Assembly: GCF_016907385.1 (NCBI RefSeq)
Contig: NZ_JAFBBU010000001.1
Coordinates: forward strand, 2,542,001-2,606,000
DNA: 64,000 nucleotides
Direction: 5' to 3'
Source: Subtercola frigoramans
Lineage (GTDB): Bacteria; Actinomycetota; Actinomycetes; Actinomycetales; Microbacteriaceae
The number at the start of each line of letters is the position of its first letter. Positions within the stretch are counted from its first letter, which is position 1. This document shows positions 56,236-64,000 of this stretch, piece after piece. Under the pieces are notes generated by a model. It had not been told where the DNA came from. It made no database searches and saw only the letters and a program-made list of their open reading frames with translations. The position numbers and the translations under genes were made by a program.

Positions 56236-59046
56236 ATGGATCAGTGGCTCGCAGCAATTCCGCCCCTCGCCGTGCTCCTCGTCGTCTTCGGGTTCGTGGC
56301 CGTCGAGAGCATCGGGGTCCCTCTGCCCGGCGAAACGGTGTTGGTCGCAGCGACACTCCTCTCGCTCGACGGCACCATCTCCCCTTGGGCCATCGGCGTG
56401 ACCGCAGCGGTCGGCGCCATCGTCGGCGACTCGATCGGCTACCTCATCGGGCGACGATTCGGTTCGCGGCTGCTGATCATCGGCGCGAGGCGGTTTCCCG
56501 CGCGATTCAATGCCCAGAGCATCCATTCGGCGATCGGTGTCATGAATCGCTGGGGCATCTATGCGGTCGTCGCCGGTCGGTTCATCGCGCTGCTTCGCAT
56601 TCTCATCGGCCCCCTGGCCGGCACGCTCCGGATGCCCTACCGCCGTTTTCTCGCCGCGAACGCCATCGGCTCGGTGCTCTGGGCCGCGATGGTGACCACC
56701 GTCGTCTTCAGCCTGGGCACCGCCGCCATCACCCTGCTGCACCAATTCACCTGGATCGCCCTGCTCGTGACTGTGGCCCTCACAGTGGTGGTCTCGGTGG
56801 TGATGGTCTATCGCTCACGGAAGGCTCGAGCGAAGGTGAGCGAGCCAGTTGGAGCGGACCTCGATGCCGCTCCTGAACTCCAGATGTCTGACCTGTTCGA
56901 AGAAGACGGCAGCCTCAGTCCGCTCGCCGCAGCGGCGGGAATGGAATCCGGGACGACCGGAATCGCCGGAGTAAGGGCCGCGGTCGGGGTGGTGCTCGGC
57001 CCCGTCGGCCGAGCGCTCGGCCGAACGCCGTTCGCTGCAACCCTGCTCGGAATCTTCGTCGTCGCCGGCCTCGTCACGGGGGCACTCTGGGACCCGCTCA
57101 TCCACAGGCCCTGGTACCACGACATCGCCTACGGACTGCCCTCGTTCCTCGACGGGCACTGGTGGACCCTGGTCACCGGCACGTTCTTCTCGCAGCTGCC
57201 CATCCACTACGCCGTCATTCTGATCGGCCTCATCGTGGCCGTCGGCTGGGCAGAACGACAGTTCGGTTCGCTCAGGACCATCGGCATCTTCGCCGGCGGG
57301 CAGATCGTCGCCGTCATCGGCACCACCTTCTTCATGCTCGCGGCACGCTCCTTCGACAGCGACTGGGCCAACCACCTCGCCACCCAATACGACGTCGGGC
57401 CCTCAGGCGGCATGTTCGCGTGCCTGGCGGCCGTTCTCGGCACGGTGCGCGCGCCCTGGCGGCTGCGACTGCGCTTTGCCCTCTTCGCCTGCGTGGCGGT
57501 ATCGCTCATCTACATCGGGACCCTGGCCGACATCGAACATTTCCTGGGTGTGGTCGCCGTGTTCGTCGCCACCCCGTTCATCCGGGGACCTCAGTACCGT
57601 GCCGGCCGGCCGAGCAGTCGGGAATGGCGCATCCTTGCATTCGCCAGCTTGCTCACCCTTGCTGTCGTCGAGGTTCTCGGCACGCTTCTCCCTGGCGACG
57701 ATGCGGCAGCATCCGCCACGCCCGGGACGAGCACGTGGGTCGACCTGGTGATCGATGTCGCCATCATCGCGTTGATCGCCAACGGGGTGCGCCTGGGCCA
57801 CCGCCTCCCCTGGGTCATCGCTCTCATCCTCGGTGTCTTCAATGTGCTCGAGTTCGTGGGGCTCGTGATCTACGCCTTCGTCGCGGTCGACTTCCCTCCG
57901 TCGTTGTTCGAGGCGATGACCAACTCCTCACTGTGGATCGCCCTGCTGGTCATCCTCTGGTTCGGCCGCGCGGCCTACCGGGTACCGCTTCGCCGCTCGC
58001 GCCGCGCGATCAGGCAGCAGCAGGATGCCCAGAAGACCCCCCTCGACATCTTGACGTCCGATGGCGGAGGCACCCTCTCGTGGATGACCATGTGGAAGGA
58101 GAACTCGTACTTCGTGACGGCCGACGGTGAGAGTTTCGTGGCCTACCAACGCTATGCCGGAGTGGCCGTCGCACTCGGTGACCCCGTGGGACCAGCGGAG
58201 AACCTCGAGGCGACCATCGTCGAGTTCGTGGACGAGTGCGAGCGGGTCGGGCTGGCGCCGTGCTTGTTCTCGGTCTCTGATGCAGTGCTGGCCGCCGCAC
58301 CGGAGGGCTGGACGCACCTGCAGGTCGCCGAAGACACCATCATCGACCTGCCGACACTCGAGATGACGGGCAAGAAGTGGCAGGCCATCCGGTCATCGTT
58401 GAACAGGGCGGAGCGCGAGAAGATCACCTTCAGGATGACCTCGCTGGCCGAGGAGCCGTGGGCGATCGTCTCGCAGGTTCGGGCGATCTCCGAGGAGTGG
58501 GTAGGAGACAAGGCGTTGCCGGAGATGGGATTCACGCTCGGTGGTGTCGACGAGGCGCTCGACCCGCACGTGAAGACGGCACTCGCCCTCGATGAGATGG
58601 GCACGGTGCAGGGATTCCTGTCGTGGCTGCCGGTCTACGGCGCCGACGATTCGATCCGGGGCTGGACGCTCGACCTCATGCGGCGCCGGAGCGACGGCAC
58701 GTTCAAGCCCGTCATGGAGTTTCTGATCGCTTCATCGTGCCTCGCGTTCCAGGAGCAGGGCGCGGCCTTCGTCTCGCTCTCTGGCGCCCCGCTCGCGCGC
58801 GCCGCCGGAGATGCCGATGCAACCGGAATCGATGCCCTGCTCGAATCGCTCGGAAAGGTCCTCGAACCGCTCTACGGGTTCCAGTCCTTGCACAACTTCA
58901 AGACGAAATTCAATCCACGGTACGAGCGGATGAGCCTGCTCTATCGCGACGAAGGAGATCTGCCGAAGATTGCCCTGGCACTGACCCGCGCGTTCCTGCC
59001 GGGTGAATCCCTCGTGGGCATAGCGAAACTGGGCCTGGCTCGCTGA
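56236..59046 (+). CDS. DedA-rhomboid-LPG synthase three-domain membrane fusion
   Basis: A 936-residue protein. Residues 1-200 are DedA-like (SNARE-associated) with FVAVESIGVPLPGETVLV and GRFIALLRILIGPLAGTLRMPYRRF. Residues 270-450 are rhomboid-like: FASGGQ-type helices, then GPSGG with Ser390 and a His435 (IEHFLG), the expected catalytic pair. Residues 600-936 are a DUF2156 aminoacyl-phosphatidylglycerol synthase-like domain (WKENSYFVTADGESFVAYQRYAGVAVALGDPVGP, RRSDGTFKPVMEFLIASSCL). It probably moves or modifies phospholipids; the rhomboid part may be a protease or only a membrane scaffold. Confidence 0.85.
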   Translation: MDQWLAAIPPLAVLLVVFGFVAVESIGVPLPGETVLVAATLLSLDGTISPWAIGVTAAVGAIVGDSIGYLIGRRFGSRLLIIGARRFPARFNAQSIHSAIGVMNRWGIYAVVAGRFIALLRILIGPLAGTLRMPYRRFLAANAIGSVLWAAMVTTVVFSLGTAAITLLHQFTWIALLVTVALTVVVSVVMVYRSRKARAKVSEPVGADLDAAPELQMSDLFEEDGSLSPLAAAAGMESGTTGIAGVRAAVGVVLGPVGRALGRTPFAATLLGIFVVAGLVTGALWDPLIHRPWYHDIAYGLPSFLDGHWWTLVTGTFFSQLPIHYAVILIGLIVAVGWAERQFGSLRTIGIFAGGQIVAVIGTTFFMLAARSFDSDWANHLATQYDVGPSGGMFACLAAVLGTVRAPWRLRLRFALFACVAVSLIYIGTLADIEHFLGVVAVFVATPFIRGPQYRAGRPSSREWRILAFASLLTLAVVEVLGTLLPGDDAAASATPGTSTWVDLVIDVAIIALIANGVRLGHRLPWVIALILGVFNVLEFVGLVIYAFVAVDFPPSLFEAMTNSSLWIALLVILWFGRAAYRVPLRRSRRAIRQQQDAQKTPLDILTSDGGGTLSWMTMWKENSYFVTADGESFVAYQRYAGVAVALGDPVGPAENLEATIVEFVDECERVGLAPCLFSVSDAVLAAAPEGWTHLQVAEDTIIDLPTLEMTGKKWQAIRSSLNRAEREKITFRMTSLAEEPWAIVSQVRAISEEWVGDKALPEMGFTLGGVDEALDPHVKTALALDEMGTVQGFLSWLPVYGADDSIRGWTLDLMRRRSDGTFKPVMEFLIASSCLAFQEQGAAFVSLSGAPLARAAGDADATGIDALLESLGKVLEPLYGFQSLHNFKTKFNPRYERMSLLYRDEGDLPKIALALTRAFLPGESLVGIAKLGLAR

Positions 59047-59086
59047 TCGCACGGGGCTGTCAGCAGCGAAGGGTAGCGTTGTCACC

Positions 59087-60091
59087 ATGGAATTTCGTTA
59101 CCTCGGCAACAGCGGGCTCAAGATCTCTGAAATCACGTACGGCAACTGGCTGACGCACGGCTCACAGGTCGAGAACGACATCGCGAGACGCAGTGTGGCC
59201 GCCGCCCTCGAAGCAGGCATCACCACTTTCGACACCGCAGACGCCTACGCCAACACCGTGGCCGAGAAGGTGCTCGGCAAAGCCCTCAAGAACGAACGAC
59301 GCGAATCTCTCGAGATCTTCACGAAGGTGTACTTTCCGACCGGCCCGAAGGGCCACAACGACACGGGCCTCTCGCGCAAGCACATCTTCGAGTCGATCAA
59401 CGGCTCGCTCGACCGGCTGCGCACCGATTACGTAGACCTGTACCAGGCACACCGCTACGACTATGAGACTCCGCTCGAAGAGACCATGACCGCATTCGCC
59501 GACGTCGTGCGTTCGGGCAAGGCCCTGTACATCGGCGTGAGCGAGTGGACGGCGGCCCAGCTCCGCGAGGCGTCGACGCTCGCCACCCAGCTCGGCTTTC
59601 AGCTCGTGTCGAACCAGCCGCAGTACTCGATGCTCTGGCGGGTCATCGAAGAGCAGGTCGTGCCCGCCTCCGAAGAACTAGGAATCTCCCAGATCGTCTG
59701 GTCTCCCGTCGCGCAGGGCGTGCTGACCGGCAAGTACAAGCCGGGTGCCGAGCTGCCGGCGGGAACCCGTGCGACAGACAGCAAGGGCGGCGACGACATG
59801 ATCAAGAGCTGGCTGAGGGAGGAGACGCTCACCCGGGTGCAGAAGCTGCAGCCGATCGCCGATGACCTGGGGTTGACGATGGCCCAACTGGCTGTGGCGT
59901 GGGTTCTTCAGAATCCGAACGTGGCCTCTGCCATCATCGGCGCCTCGAAGCCCGAGCAGATCGAGTCGAACGTCGCCGCTGCCGGTGTGAAGATCGACGC
60001 AGAGACCCTCGGGCGCATCGACGAGGCGCTGGGCGACGTCGTCGAGCGCGACCCGTCGAAGACCGTCTCGCCCGCCACTCGCGTGGCCTGA
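59087..60091 (+). CDS. Aldo/keto reductase
   Basis: A 334-residue NADPH-dependent aldo/keto reductase of the potassium-channel-beta-like type. Catalytic Asp/Tyr/Lys/His are in TFDTADAYANTVAEKVLG, IFTKVYFP and YQAHRYD; NADP contacts appear in SNQPQYSML, WSPVAQGVLTGKYKPG and IIGASKPEQIESN. It starts 41 bp after the fusion gene. Substrate unknown. Confidence 0.92.
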   Translation: MEFRYLGNSGLKISEITYGNWLTHGSQVENDIARRSVAAALEAGITTFDTADAYANTVAEKVLGKALKNERRESLEIFTKVYFPTGPKGHNDTGLSRKHIFESINGSLDRLRTDYVDLYQAHRYDYETPLEETMTAFADVVRSGKALYIGVSEWTAAQLREASTLATQLGFQLVSNQPQYSMLWRVIEEQVVPASEELGISQIVWSPVAQGVLTGKYKPGAELPAGTRATDSKGGDDMIKSWLREETLTRVQKLQPIADDLGLTMAQLAVAWVLQNPNVASAIIGASKPEQIESNVAAAGVKIDAETLGRIDEALGDVVERDPSKTVSPATRVA

Positions 60092-60098
60092 GGCAGAG

Positions 60099-60341
60099 GT
60101 GAACATCGACCGCGCGACTCGCTACTCCCTGCTCGCCTTCATCGGTTCTTCTGTGACCGTGGCGGCGGCAGTGACGAACGCGCTGACCCACAACGTGCTG
60201 CTCACACCGCTGCTGGTCGTCATGGCCGGCGGAATGGTGTTCGCGTTGGTGATGGTCGTCGCGGCGCGGGTCGAGCGGCGGCGGGTGAGAAAGGCCTCAG
60301 AACCGCCGAAGCCTCTGCCACCGACCATGCGGTTCCGCTAG
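60099..60341 (+). CDS. Small two-helix membrane protein (80 aa)
   Basis: An 80-residue protein with two hydrophobic segments: YSLLAFIGSSVTVAAAVTN and LLTPLLVVMAGGMVFALVMVVAA, then a basic tail. The start is GTG at 60099, 8 bp after the aldo/keto reductase stop, with GAGG nearby. Function unknown; co-transcribed with the reductase. Confidence 0.6.
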   Translation: MNIDRATRYSLLAFIGSSVTVAAAVTNALTHNVLLTPLLVVMAGGMVFALVMVVAARVERRRVRKASEPPKPLPPTMRFR

Positions 60342-60387
60342 CTTCACGCGCTGCCCGCACCCCGGCGAGGGTTCCTCTGGGAGAGGG

Positions 60388-61416
60388 TCAGGCCGCGCCG
60401 CGGCCCGCAGCGACCGTCTGGTCGGGCGAGAGAAGCCCCAGGCGAATCAGGCGACGACGCGCCGAACTCTCACTGGGAGCTTCGTGGCCGAGCATCGCCC
60501 CGACCAGCTTCAGCACGAGCCGCGTGGCGCCGACAACGGGGAGTCGCACCGGCCCGAGATGAGCGACCTCGAGGCCGAGCATCCGGCGGTATTCCTCGGG
60601 AATCGACGACACAGCGCCCGCAAAGAGCACGTGGTACGCGGGCATCATCGCGCGGGAGAGAGGAGGGTTTCCGATGAACTTCACGGCCTCGTCGACGCGG
60701 TCGTTTCGTACGAGGGTACCGGAGTCGAGAAAGGCCTGCAGCTGGCGGGCAAGCTCTGCTTCTGAGCGGGGTGGGTTCGGAACTCCCATGAGTTCGCCGG
60801 CCTTCGCCCATTCGCGAACGTAGGCGTCGGGGCCGCCGGGGATGGGTTCGCTCCAGAGTTTGGCCGTCGCCAAGAACGAATCGGTGAACGCCAGGTGCAC
60901 CCAGGAGAGGAGTTCCGGGTCGTTCGCGGCGTAGTCGTGGGAGATGCCCTGCGCATCGAGGTAGCTGCCGGTCACGCGTTCATGCAGTTTGAGCACCCAG
61001 TTCGAGGTCGCGACTGCGGTCGCCGTGTCGGCATACGTCACCGTGAAGATCCAGCGGATGGTGCCGGCGAGCCGGCCCAGCGGGTCTTCCTTGTACCGGG
61101 AGTGGTCGTGCACCCCGGCCATCGCTCCCGCGTGCATGGCCTGCATCAACAGTGCCCTCACACCAGCGACGATCGTCGCGGTCTGGCCGTGGACCGCCCA
61201 GGTGGCCGAACCCGGCGAGAAGTAGCCCGCGTCATCGCCGTCTTCGAGCTTCAGCACCCACTCAGGTGAGCCCTCGAGCTGGCCGGTGAACGTCGATCGC
61301 AATCGATTCCGCATGCCCTCTGGGAAGATGTTCACGTCTCTATCTTCAGCTGTTGCCACACTGCCGCCCGACCGGGAACGCAAATTCTCAGCGGCTTCAC
61401 CGCCGAGGCCCGTCAT
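60388..61416 (-). CDS. DUF2236 oxygenase (MpaB/latex-clearing protein-like)
   Basis: A protein of about 342 residues in the DUF2236 family, heme-dependent oxygenases related to rubber-cleaving Lcp and to MpaB. Seen: RALLMQAMHAGAMAGVHDHSRYKEDPLGRLAGT with the likely heme His, WVHLAFTDSFLATAK, and GNPPLSRAMMPAYHVLFAGA. The start is uncertain: ATG at 61416 lies 10 bp after the flavoprotein gene with GAGG nearby, GTG at 61335 or ATG at 61314 are alternatives. It closes the polyketide operon, suggesting oxidation of its product. Confidence 0.82.
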   Translation of the reverse strand: MTGLGGEAAENLRSRSGGSVATAEDRDVNIFPEGMRNRLRSTFTGQLEGSPEWVLKLEDGDDAGYFSPGSATWAVHGQTATIVAGVRALLMQAMHAGAMAGVHDHSRYKEDPLGRLAGTIRWIFTVTYADTATAVATSNWVLKLHERVTGSYLDAQGISHDYAANDPELLSWVHLAFTDSFLATAKLWSEPIPGGPDAYVREWAKAGELMGVPNPPRSEAELARQLQAFLDSGTLVRNDRVDEAVKFIGNPPLSRAMMPAYHVLFAGAVSSIPEEYRRMLGLEVAHLGPVRLPVVGATRLVLKLVGAMLGHEAPSESSARRRLIRLGLLSPDQTVAAGRGAA

Positions 61417-61426
61417 CAGTGGGGCC

Positions 61427-62545
61427 TCAGCGGGCAATTCGTTCGACGGCGGCACCGAACACGGCAGGAAAGGCCGCAGAAATCGGCACCACCAGTCGCC
61501 GGAACGGGGAATGTGCCAAGGCGAGAAGCCCTGCCGTGAGCGTGTTCGCACCGCGCGATGCACGGGACCACGCGTGTTCGTAGGCTCGATTCACATCGAC
61601 AGGCTCGCGCGCGGCCCCGGCTATGGCAGCCACGGCCCCCGCCGCCTGGGCAAGACCCACCCGCAGGCCTTCGCCGGTGAGTGCGTCGACATAGCCCGAG
61701 GCGTCGCCCACCAACAACACGCGGCCGACGCCATGACGTCTCACGCGCTGGCGAAGCGGGCCGGCGCCCTGCAGGGTCGAATCCGGCTCTGCACCATCCA
61801 GGCGCGCAGCGAGCGCCGGAATCGAGGCGATCACCTGGTCGAAGTCGAGTCCCCGGCCACCCAAGATCGCCACGCCGATCGTTGCGCCGCCAACCGGCGT
61901 CACGTAGACCTCACACCTTCGGGCCCAGAAGACCTCGACCCGATCGCTCCACGGCGTCACGCTGAAGTGCCGCCGAAGGCCGTATCGTCGCCGAGCCGGC
62001 ACGAGCCTGCGCCTGGGTGCCGCCTCGAGCCCAGCCATTCGCCGTACCGGCGAGTGAAGTCCGTCACAGCCGAACAACCACCGGCTCCGGATGCCCGAAC
62101 CTCCGCCGAGCGAGACCGTCACTCCCCGGGCATCCTGAACCAGCGCCGTCACCTTGGCGTCGACGAACGTGACCCCGCACGAGAGCGCCCGCTGCACCAG
62201 GGCACCGGACAGCGCTGTGCGCCGCACTCCCCTGCCCGATGGACCTTCGAAGTCATGCGTGGCGAATCGGGGGCCCAAACCCTGTCGATACGCGATGCCG
62301 GTGATCGTGTGCCCGTCGACCTCCACCCCGAGCCGTGCCAGCTCAGCCATGGCTCCGGGCATGAGTCCCTCACCGCAGGCCTTGTCCAGCGGCAGCGAAC
62401 GGGGTTCGACGACCACAACACTCAAGCCCCGCTGACGCGCACCAATGGCGGCCGCCAGGCCGACGGGCCCACCACCGACCACAATCAGGTCGCAGTCGGC
62501 ACGGCCCCCGCCGGCAGCATCGTCGCCGCCCACAAACTCCGCCAT
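61427..62545 (-). CDS. FAD-dependent oxidoreductase/hydroxylase (SrsC-like)
   Basis: A 372-residue flavoprotein monooxygenase-type enzyme: FAD motif LIVVGGGPVGLAAAIGARQRGLSVVVVEP at the N-terminus, and the second motif GRVLLVGDASGYVDALTGEGLRVGLAQA. It matches the flavin hydroxylase position in srs-type phenolic-lipid clusters, where it oxidises the aromatic ring to a quinone. It starts 2 bp after the methyltransferase stop. An in-frame upstream part is antisense-like and not used. Confidence 0.88.
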   Translation of the reverse strand: MAEFVGGDDAAGGGRADCDLIVVGGGPVGLAAAIGARQRGLSVVVVEPRSLPLDKACGEGLMPGAMAELARLGVEVDGHTITGIAYRQGLGPRFATHDFEGPSGRGVRRTALSGALVQRALSCGVTFVDAKVTALVQDARGVTVSLGGGSGIRSRWLFGCDGLHSPVRRMAGLEAAPRRRLVPARRRYGLRRHFSVTPWSDRVEVFWARRCEVYVTPVGGATIGVAILGGRGLDFDQVIASIPALAARLDGAEPDSTLQGAGPLRQRVRRHGVGRVLLVGDASGYVDALTGEGLRVGLAQAAGAVAAIAGAAREPVDVNRAYEHAWSRASRGANTLTAGLLALAHSPFRRLVVPISAAFPAVFGAAVERIAR

Positions 62546-62547
62546 TC

Positions 62548-63081
62548 TCAGCCCGTCACCCCGGACTTGGCCAGGCCATACGCCAGAGCACGTTCTTCGA
62601 CGGGGATGCGAAACCGAAGGAGCAGGACGAGGTTCACCACAGTGAAGACCAGGGCGGTGATCCAGGCGTTGTAGACCAGGGGAAGGGCGATGCCCTCTGC
62701 GACCACCGCCACATAGTTGGGGTGCCTGAACCAGCGGTACGGCCCTTTGTTCACAAGGGGAAGGCCGGGCACCACGATCACCCTGGTATTCCACCGCTTT
62801 CCGAGAGTGCCGATGCACCACCAGCGAAGTCCCTGCGACGCGAGAGCGATCACCAGCATCGGGTACCCGAGCCACGGCGTGAACGCGCGTTGAAGCAGGA
62901 ACACCTCTGCGAGGCACGCCACCAGCATGCTCGTGTGCAGGATCACCATGAACGGAAAGTGGCGCTTGCCGAACTCGACTCCTCCCCTGGCGAAGGCCCA
63001 GGCCGCATTCCGCGAGGAGACTCCAAGCTCAACGAATCGCTCGCCACCGGTGGCGAAGATCAGCAGAGCGTAGAGCAGCAC
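62548..63081 (-). CDS. Isoprenylcysteine methyltransferase-family enzyme (SrsB-like)
   Basis: A 177-residue integral-membrane methyltransferase of the ICMT family. Four or five hydrophobic segments are visible (FMVILHTSMLVACLAEVFLL, YPMLVIALASQGLRWWCIG), with the signature GPYRWFRHPNYVAVVAEGIALPLVYNAW that binds S-adenosylmethionine. In srs clusters the equivalent SrsB O-methylates an alkylresorcinol. It starts 5 bp after the polyketide synthase gene. Assignment as SrsB-like is from context. Confidence 0.85.
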   Translation of the reverse strand: MLLYALLIFATGGERFVELGVSSRNAAWAFARGGVEFGKRHFPFMVILHTSMLVACLAEVFLLQRAFTPWLGYPMLVIALASQGLRWWCIGTLGKRWNTRVIVVPGLPLVNKGPYRWFRHPNYVAVVAEGIALPLVYNAWITALVFTVVNLVLLLRFRIPVEERALAYGLAKSGVTG

Positions 63082-63086
63082 GGGCG

Positions 63087-64000
63087 TTACAGCTCCTGCA
63101 ACTCGTCGTCAGGCCACTTCATGAGCACGATCTCGGCGCACACACCCGGGCCGAGGGCGAACAACATGCCCTTGTCGCCCGGAGTGAACTTCTGCTGATC
63201 GAGCGTCTCCGAGAGTACGTGGAGTATGGAGGCCGAAGACATGTTGCCCTTTGCTCCCATCGACTCCCAGCTGACATCGAGGGCACCGTCTGGCAGGCTC
63301 AGCGCGCTCGCGAAGGCATTCAGCACCCTCGGGCCTCCCGGATGAGCCATCCACACCTCCACGTCGGACACCGCGAGTTCGTGGTCGTCGAGGAATCCGA
63401 CGACGTCGGCATCGAAATGTTCGTCGATCACGTCAGCCACTCCCGCCGTCAGCACGATGCGGAACCCGCTCTCGCCGGGATTGAAGCCGAGCACATCTTC
63501 CGTTCCCGGGTAGAGCCTGCTGCGCGTGTCGAGCACGTCTGGCCCGGTGACCGGCAGTGCCTTCGCCCGTTCGGAGCCGACCATGACCACGGCGGCCGAA
63601 CCGTCACCGAAGAGCCCACTGGCCACGAGGTTTCCCATCGAGTCATCCCCCCGCTGAACAGTCAGGGAGCAGAGCTCGACTGAGATCAGCAGGGCCACGT
63701 CGTTCGGGTGCCCGAGGAGGTAGTCGTTGAGGCGGGCGATTCCTGCCGCTCCGGCCACACATCCGAGACCGAACATGGGCATGCGTTTGACATCGGGCCG
63801 AAACCCGAGTCGGAGCGCGACGAGAGCGTCGACAGACGGAGCGGAGATACCAGTCACGGAGGTGAAGACGATGAAATCGACGTCTTCGGGCTTCAACGAG
63901 GCCTTCGCGAGCGCACCGAGGGTTGCCTCTTCGGCAAGCCCGACGGCAGCGGTGATGAAGGTGTTGTTGGTGAGGGTGAAGTTCAGGCTGCTGTTCTTGT
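63087..64000 (-). CDS. Type III polyketide synthase, 5' end missing
   Basis: A chalcone-synthase-like thiolase-fold enzyme. The catalytic Cys is in MFGLGCVAGAAGIARLNDYL (codon at 63759-63761), the His in VWMAHPGGPRVLNAF, and the Asn in SMGAKGNMSSASILHVLSE. About 304 codons are present and the frame runs off the right edge, so roughly 60 residues are missing. By operon context it resembles SrsA, which builds long-chain alkylresorcinols or pyrones from a fatty acyl starter. A start at 63896 is inside the gene and is not the true one. Confidence 0.93.
   Translation of the reverse strand, partial: KNSSLNFTLTNNTFITAAVGLAEEATLGALAKASLKPEDVDFIVFTSVTGISAPSVDALVALRLGFRPDVKRMPMFGLGCVAGAAGIARLNDYLLGHPNDVALLISVELCSLTVQRGDDSMGNLVASGLFGDGSAAVVMVGSERAKALPVTGPDVLDTRSRLYPGTEDVLGFNPGESGFRIVLTAGVADVIDEHFDADVVGFLDDHELAVSDVEVWMAHPGGPRVLNAFASALSLPDGALDVSWESMGAKGNMSSASILHVLSETLDQQKFTPGDKGMLFALGPGVCAEIVLMKWPDDELQEL

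Overview
The window is a 64 kb piece of a high-GC actinobacterial chromosome. Gene content and order (clpX-clpP2-clpP1-tig, ettA, orn next to tRNA-His, glgX-treY-treZ, many Microbacteriaceae-type conserved small proteins, a DUF222/HNH endonuclease, F420-type luciferase-like oxidoreductase, Tat and lipoprotein signals) point to the family Microbacteriaceae. The family assignment is an inference from gene content; no rRNA is present to test it.

Layout. 1-2.2 kb: 3' part of valS. 2.4-3.1 kb: a GNAT protein and a small conserved protein. 3.2-4.4 kb: a RES/Xre-type toxin-antitoxin pair. 4.5-6.4 kb: a membrane protein and a BenE-type permease whose start codon is obscure. 6.4-11.3 kb: the Clp protease block (clpX, clpP2, clpP1), trigger factor, tRNA-Pro and tRNA-Gly. 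11.4-15.7 kb: a Tat-exported protein, an amidohydrolase overlapping a PaiB-like FMN protein, a Nei-type glycosylase and rpiB. 15.9-21.8 kb: pepN, an MscS channel, a group II truncated haemoglobin and an FAD dehydrogenase. 21.9-27.9 kb: thioesterases, ettA, a lipoprotein, an unusual SSB and msrA. 28-38.9 kb: small proteins, tRNA-Arg, a phosphatase/DUF3090/SCO1664 trio, a UvrA paralogue, a DinB-cupin fusion, orn, tRNA-His, a minimal zincin and an S11 peptidase that has lost its nucleophile. 38.9-47.5 kb: small proteins, a GerW-like protein, an LLM oxidoreductase and the glgX-treY-treZ glycogen-to-trehalose operon. 47.7-56.1 kb: accessory zone with an HNH endonuclease, an IS1595-type element carrying a GNAT passenger, dinB, a spermidine-synthase-like protein with a hexapeptide repeat, DUF1697 and an ABC-F protein. 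56.2-60.3 kb: a 936-residue DedA-rhomboid-LPG-synthase fusion, an aldo/keto reductase and a small membrane protein. 60.4-64 kb: a type III polyketide operon resembling srsABC with a DUF2236 oxygenase appended; it runs off the right edge.

The most interesting items are the three-part membrane fusion (56236-59046), the complete IS1595-type transposon with 24-bp inverted repeats, an exact 8-bp target duplication and a passenger acetyltransferase (49371-50974), the srsABC-like operon with DUF2236, a perfect 19-bp inverted repeat upstream of clpP1, and tandem repeats in the trigger factor leader and behind treZ.

Working together: glgX, treY and treZ form a route from glycogen to trehalose. ClpX with two ClpP paralogues and trigger factor form a folding and degradation block. 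EttA, a lipoprotein and a thioesterase share a transcript. The type III PKS, methyltransferase, flavoprotein and DUF2236 protein probably build and oxidise a phenolic lipid for the envelope.
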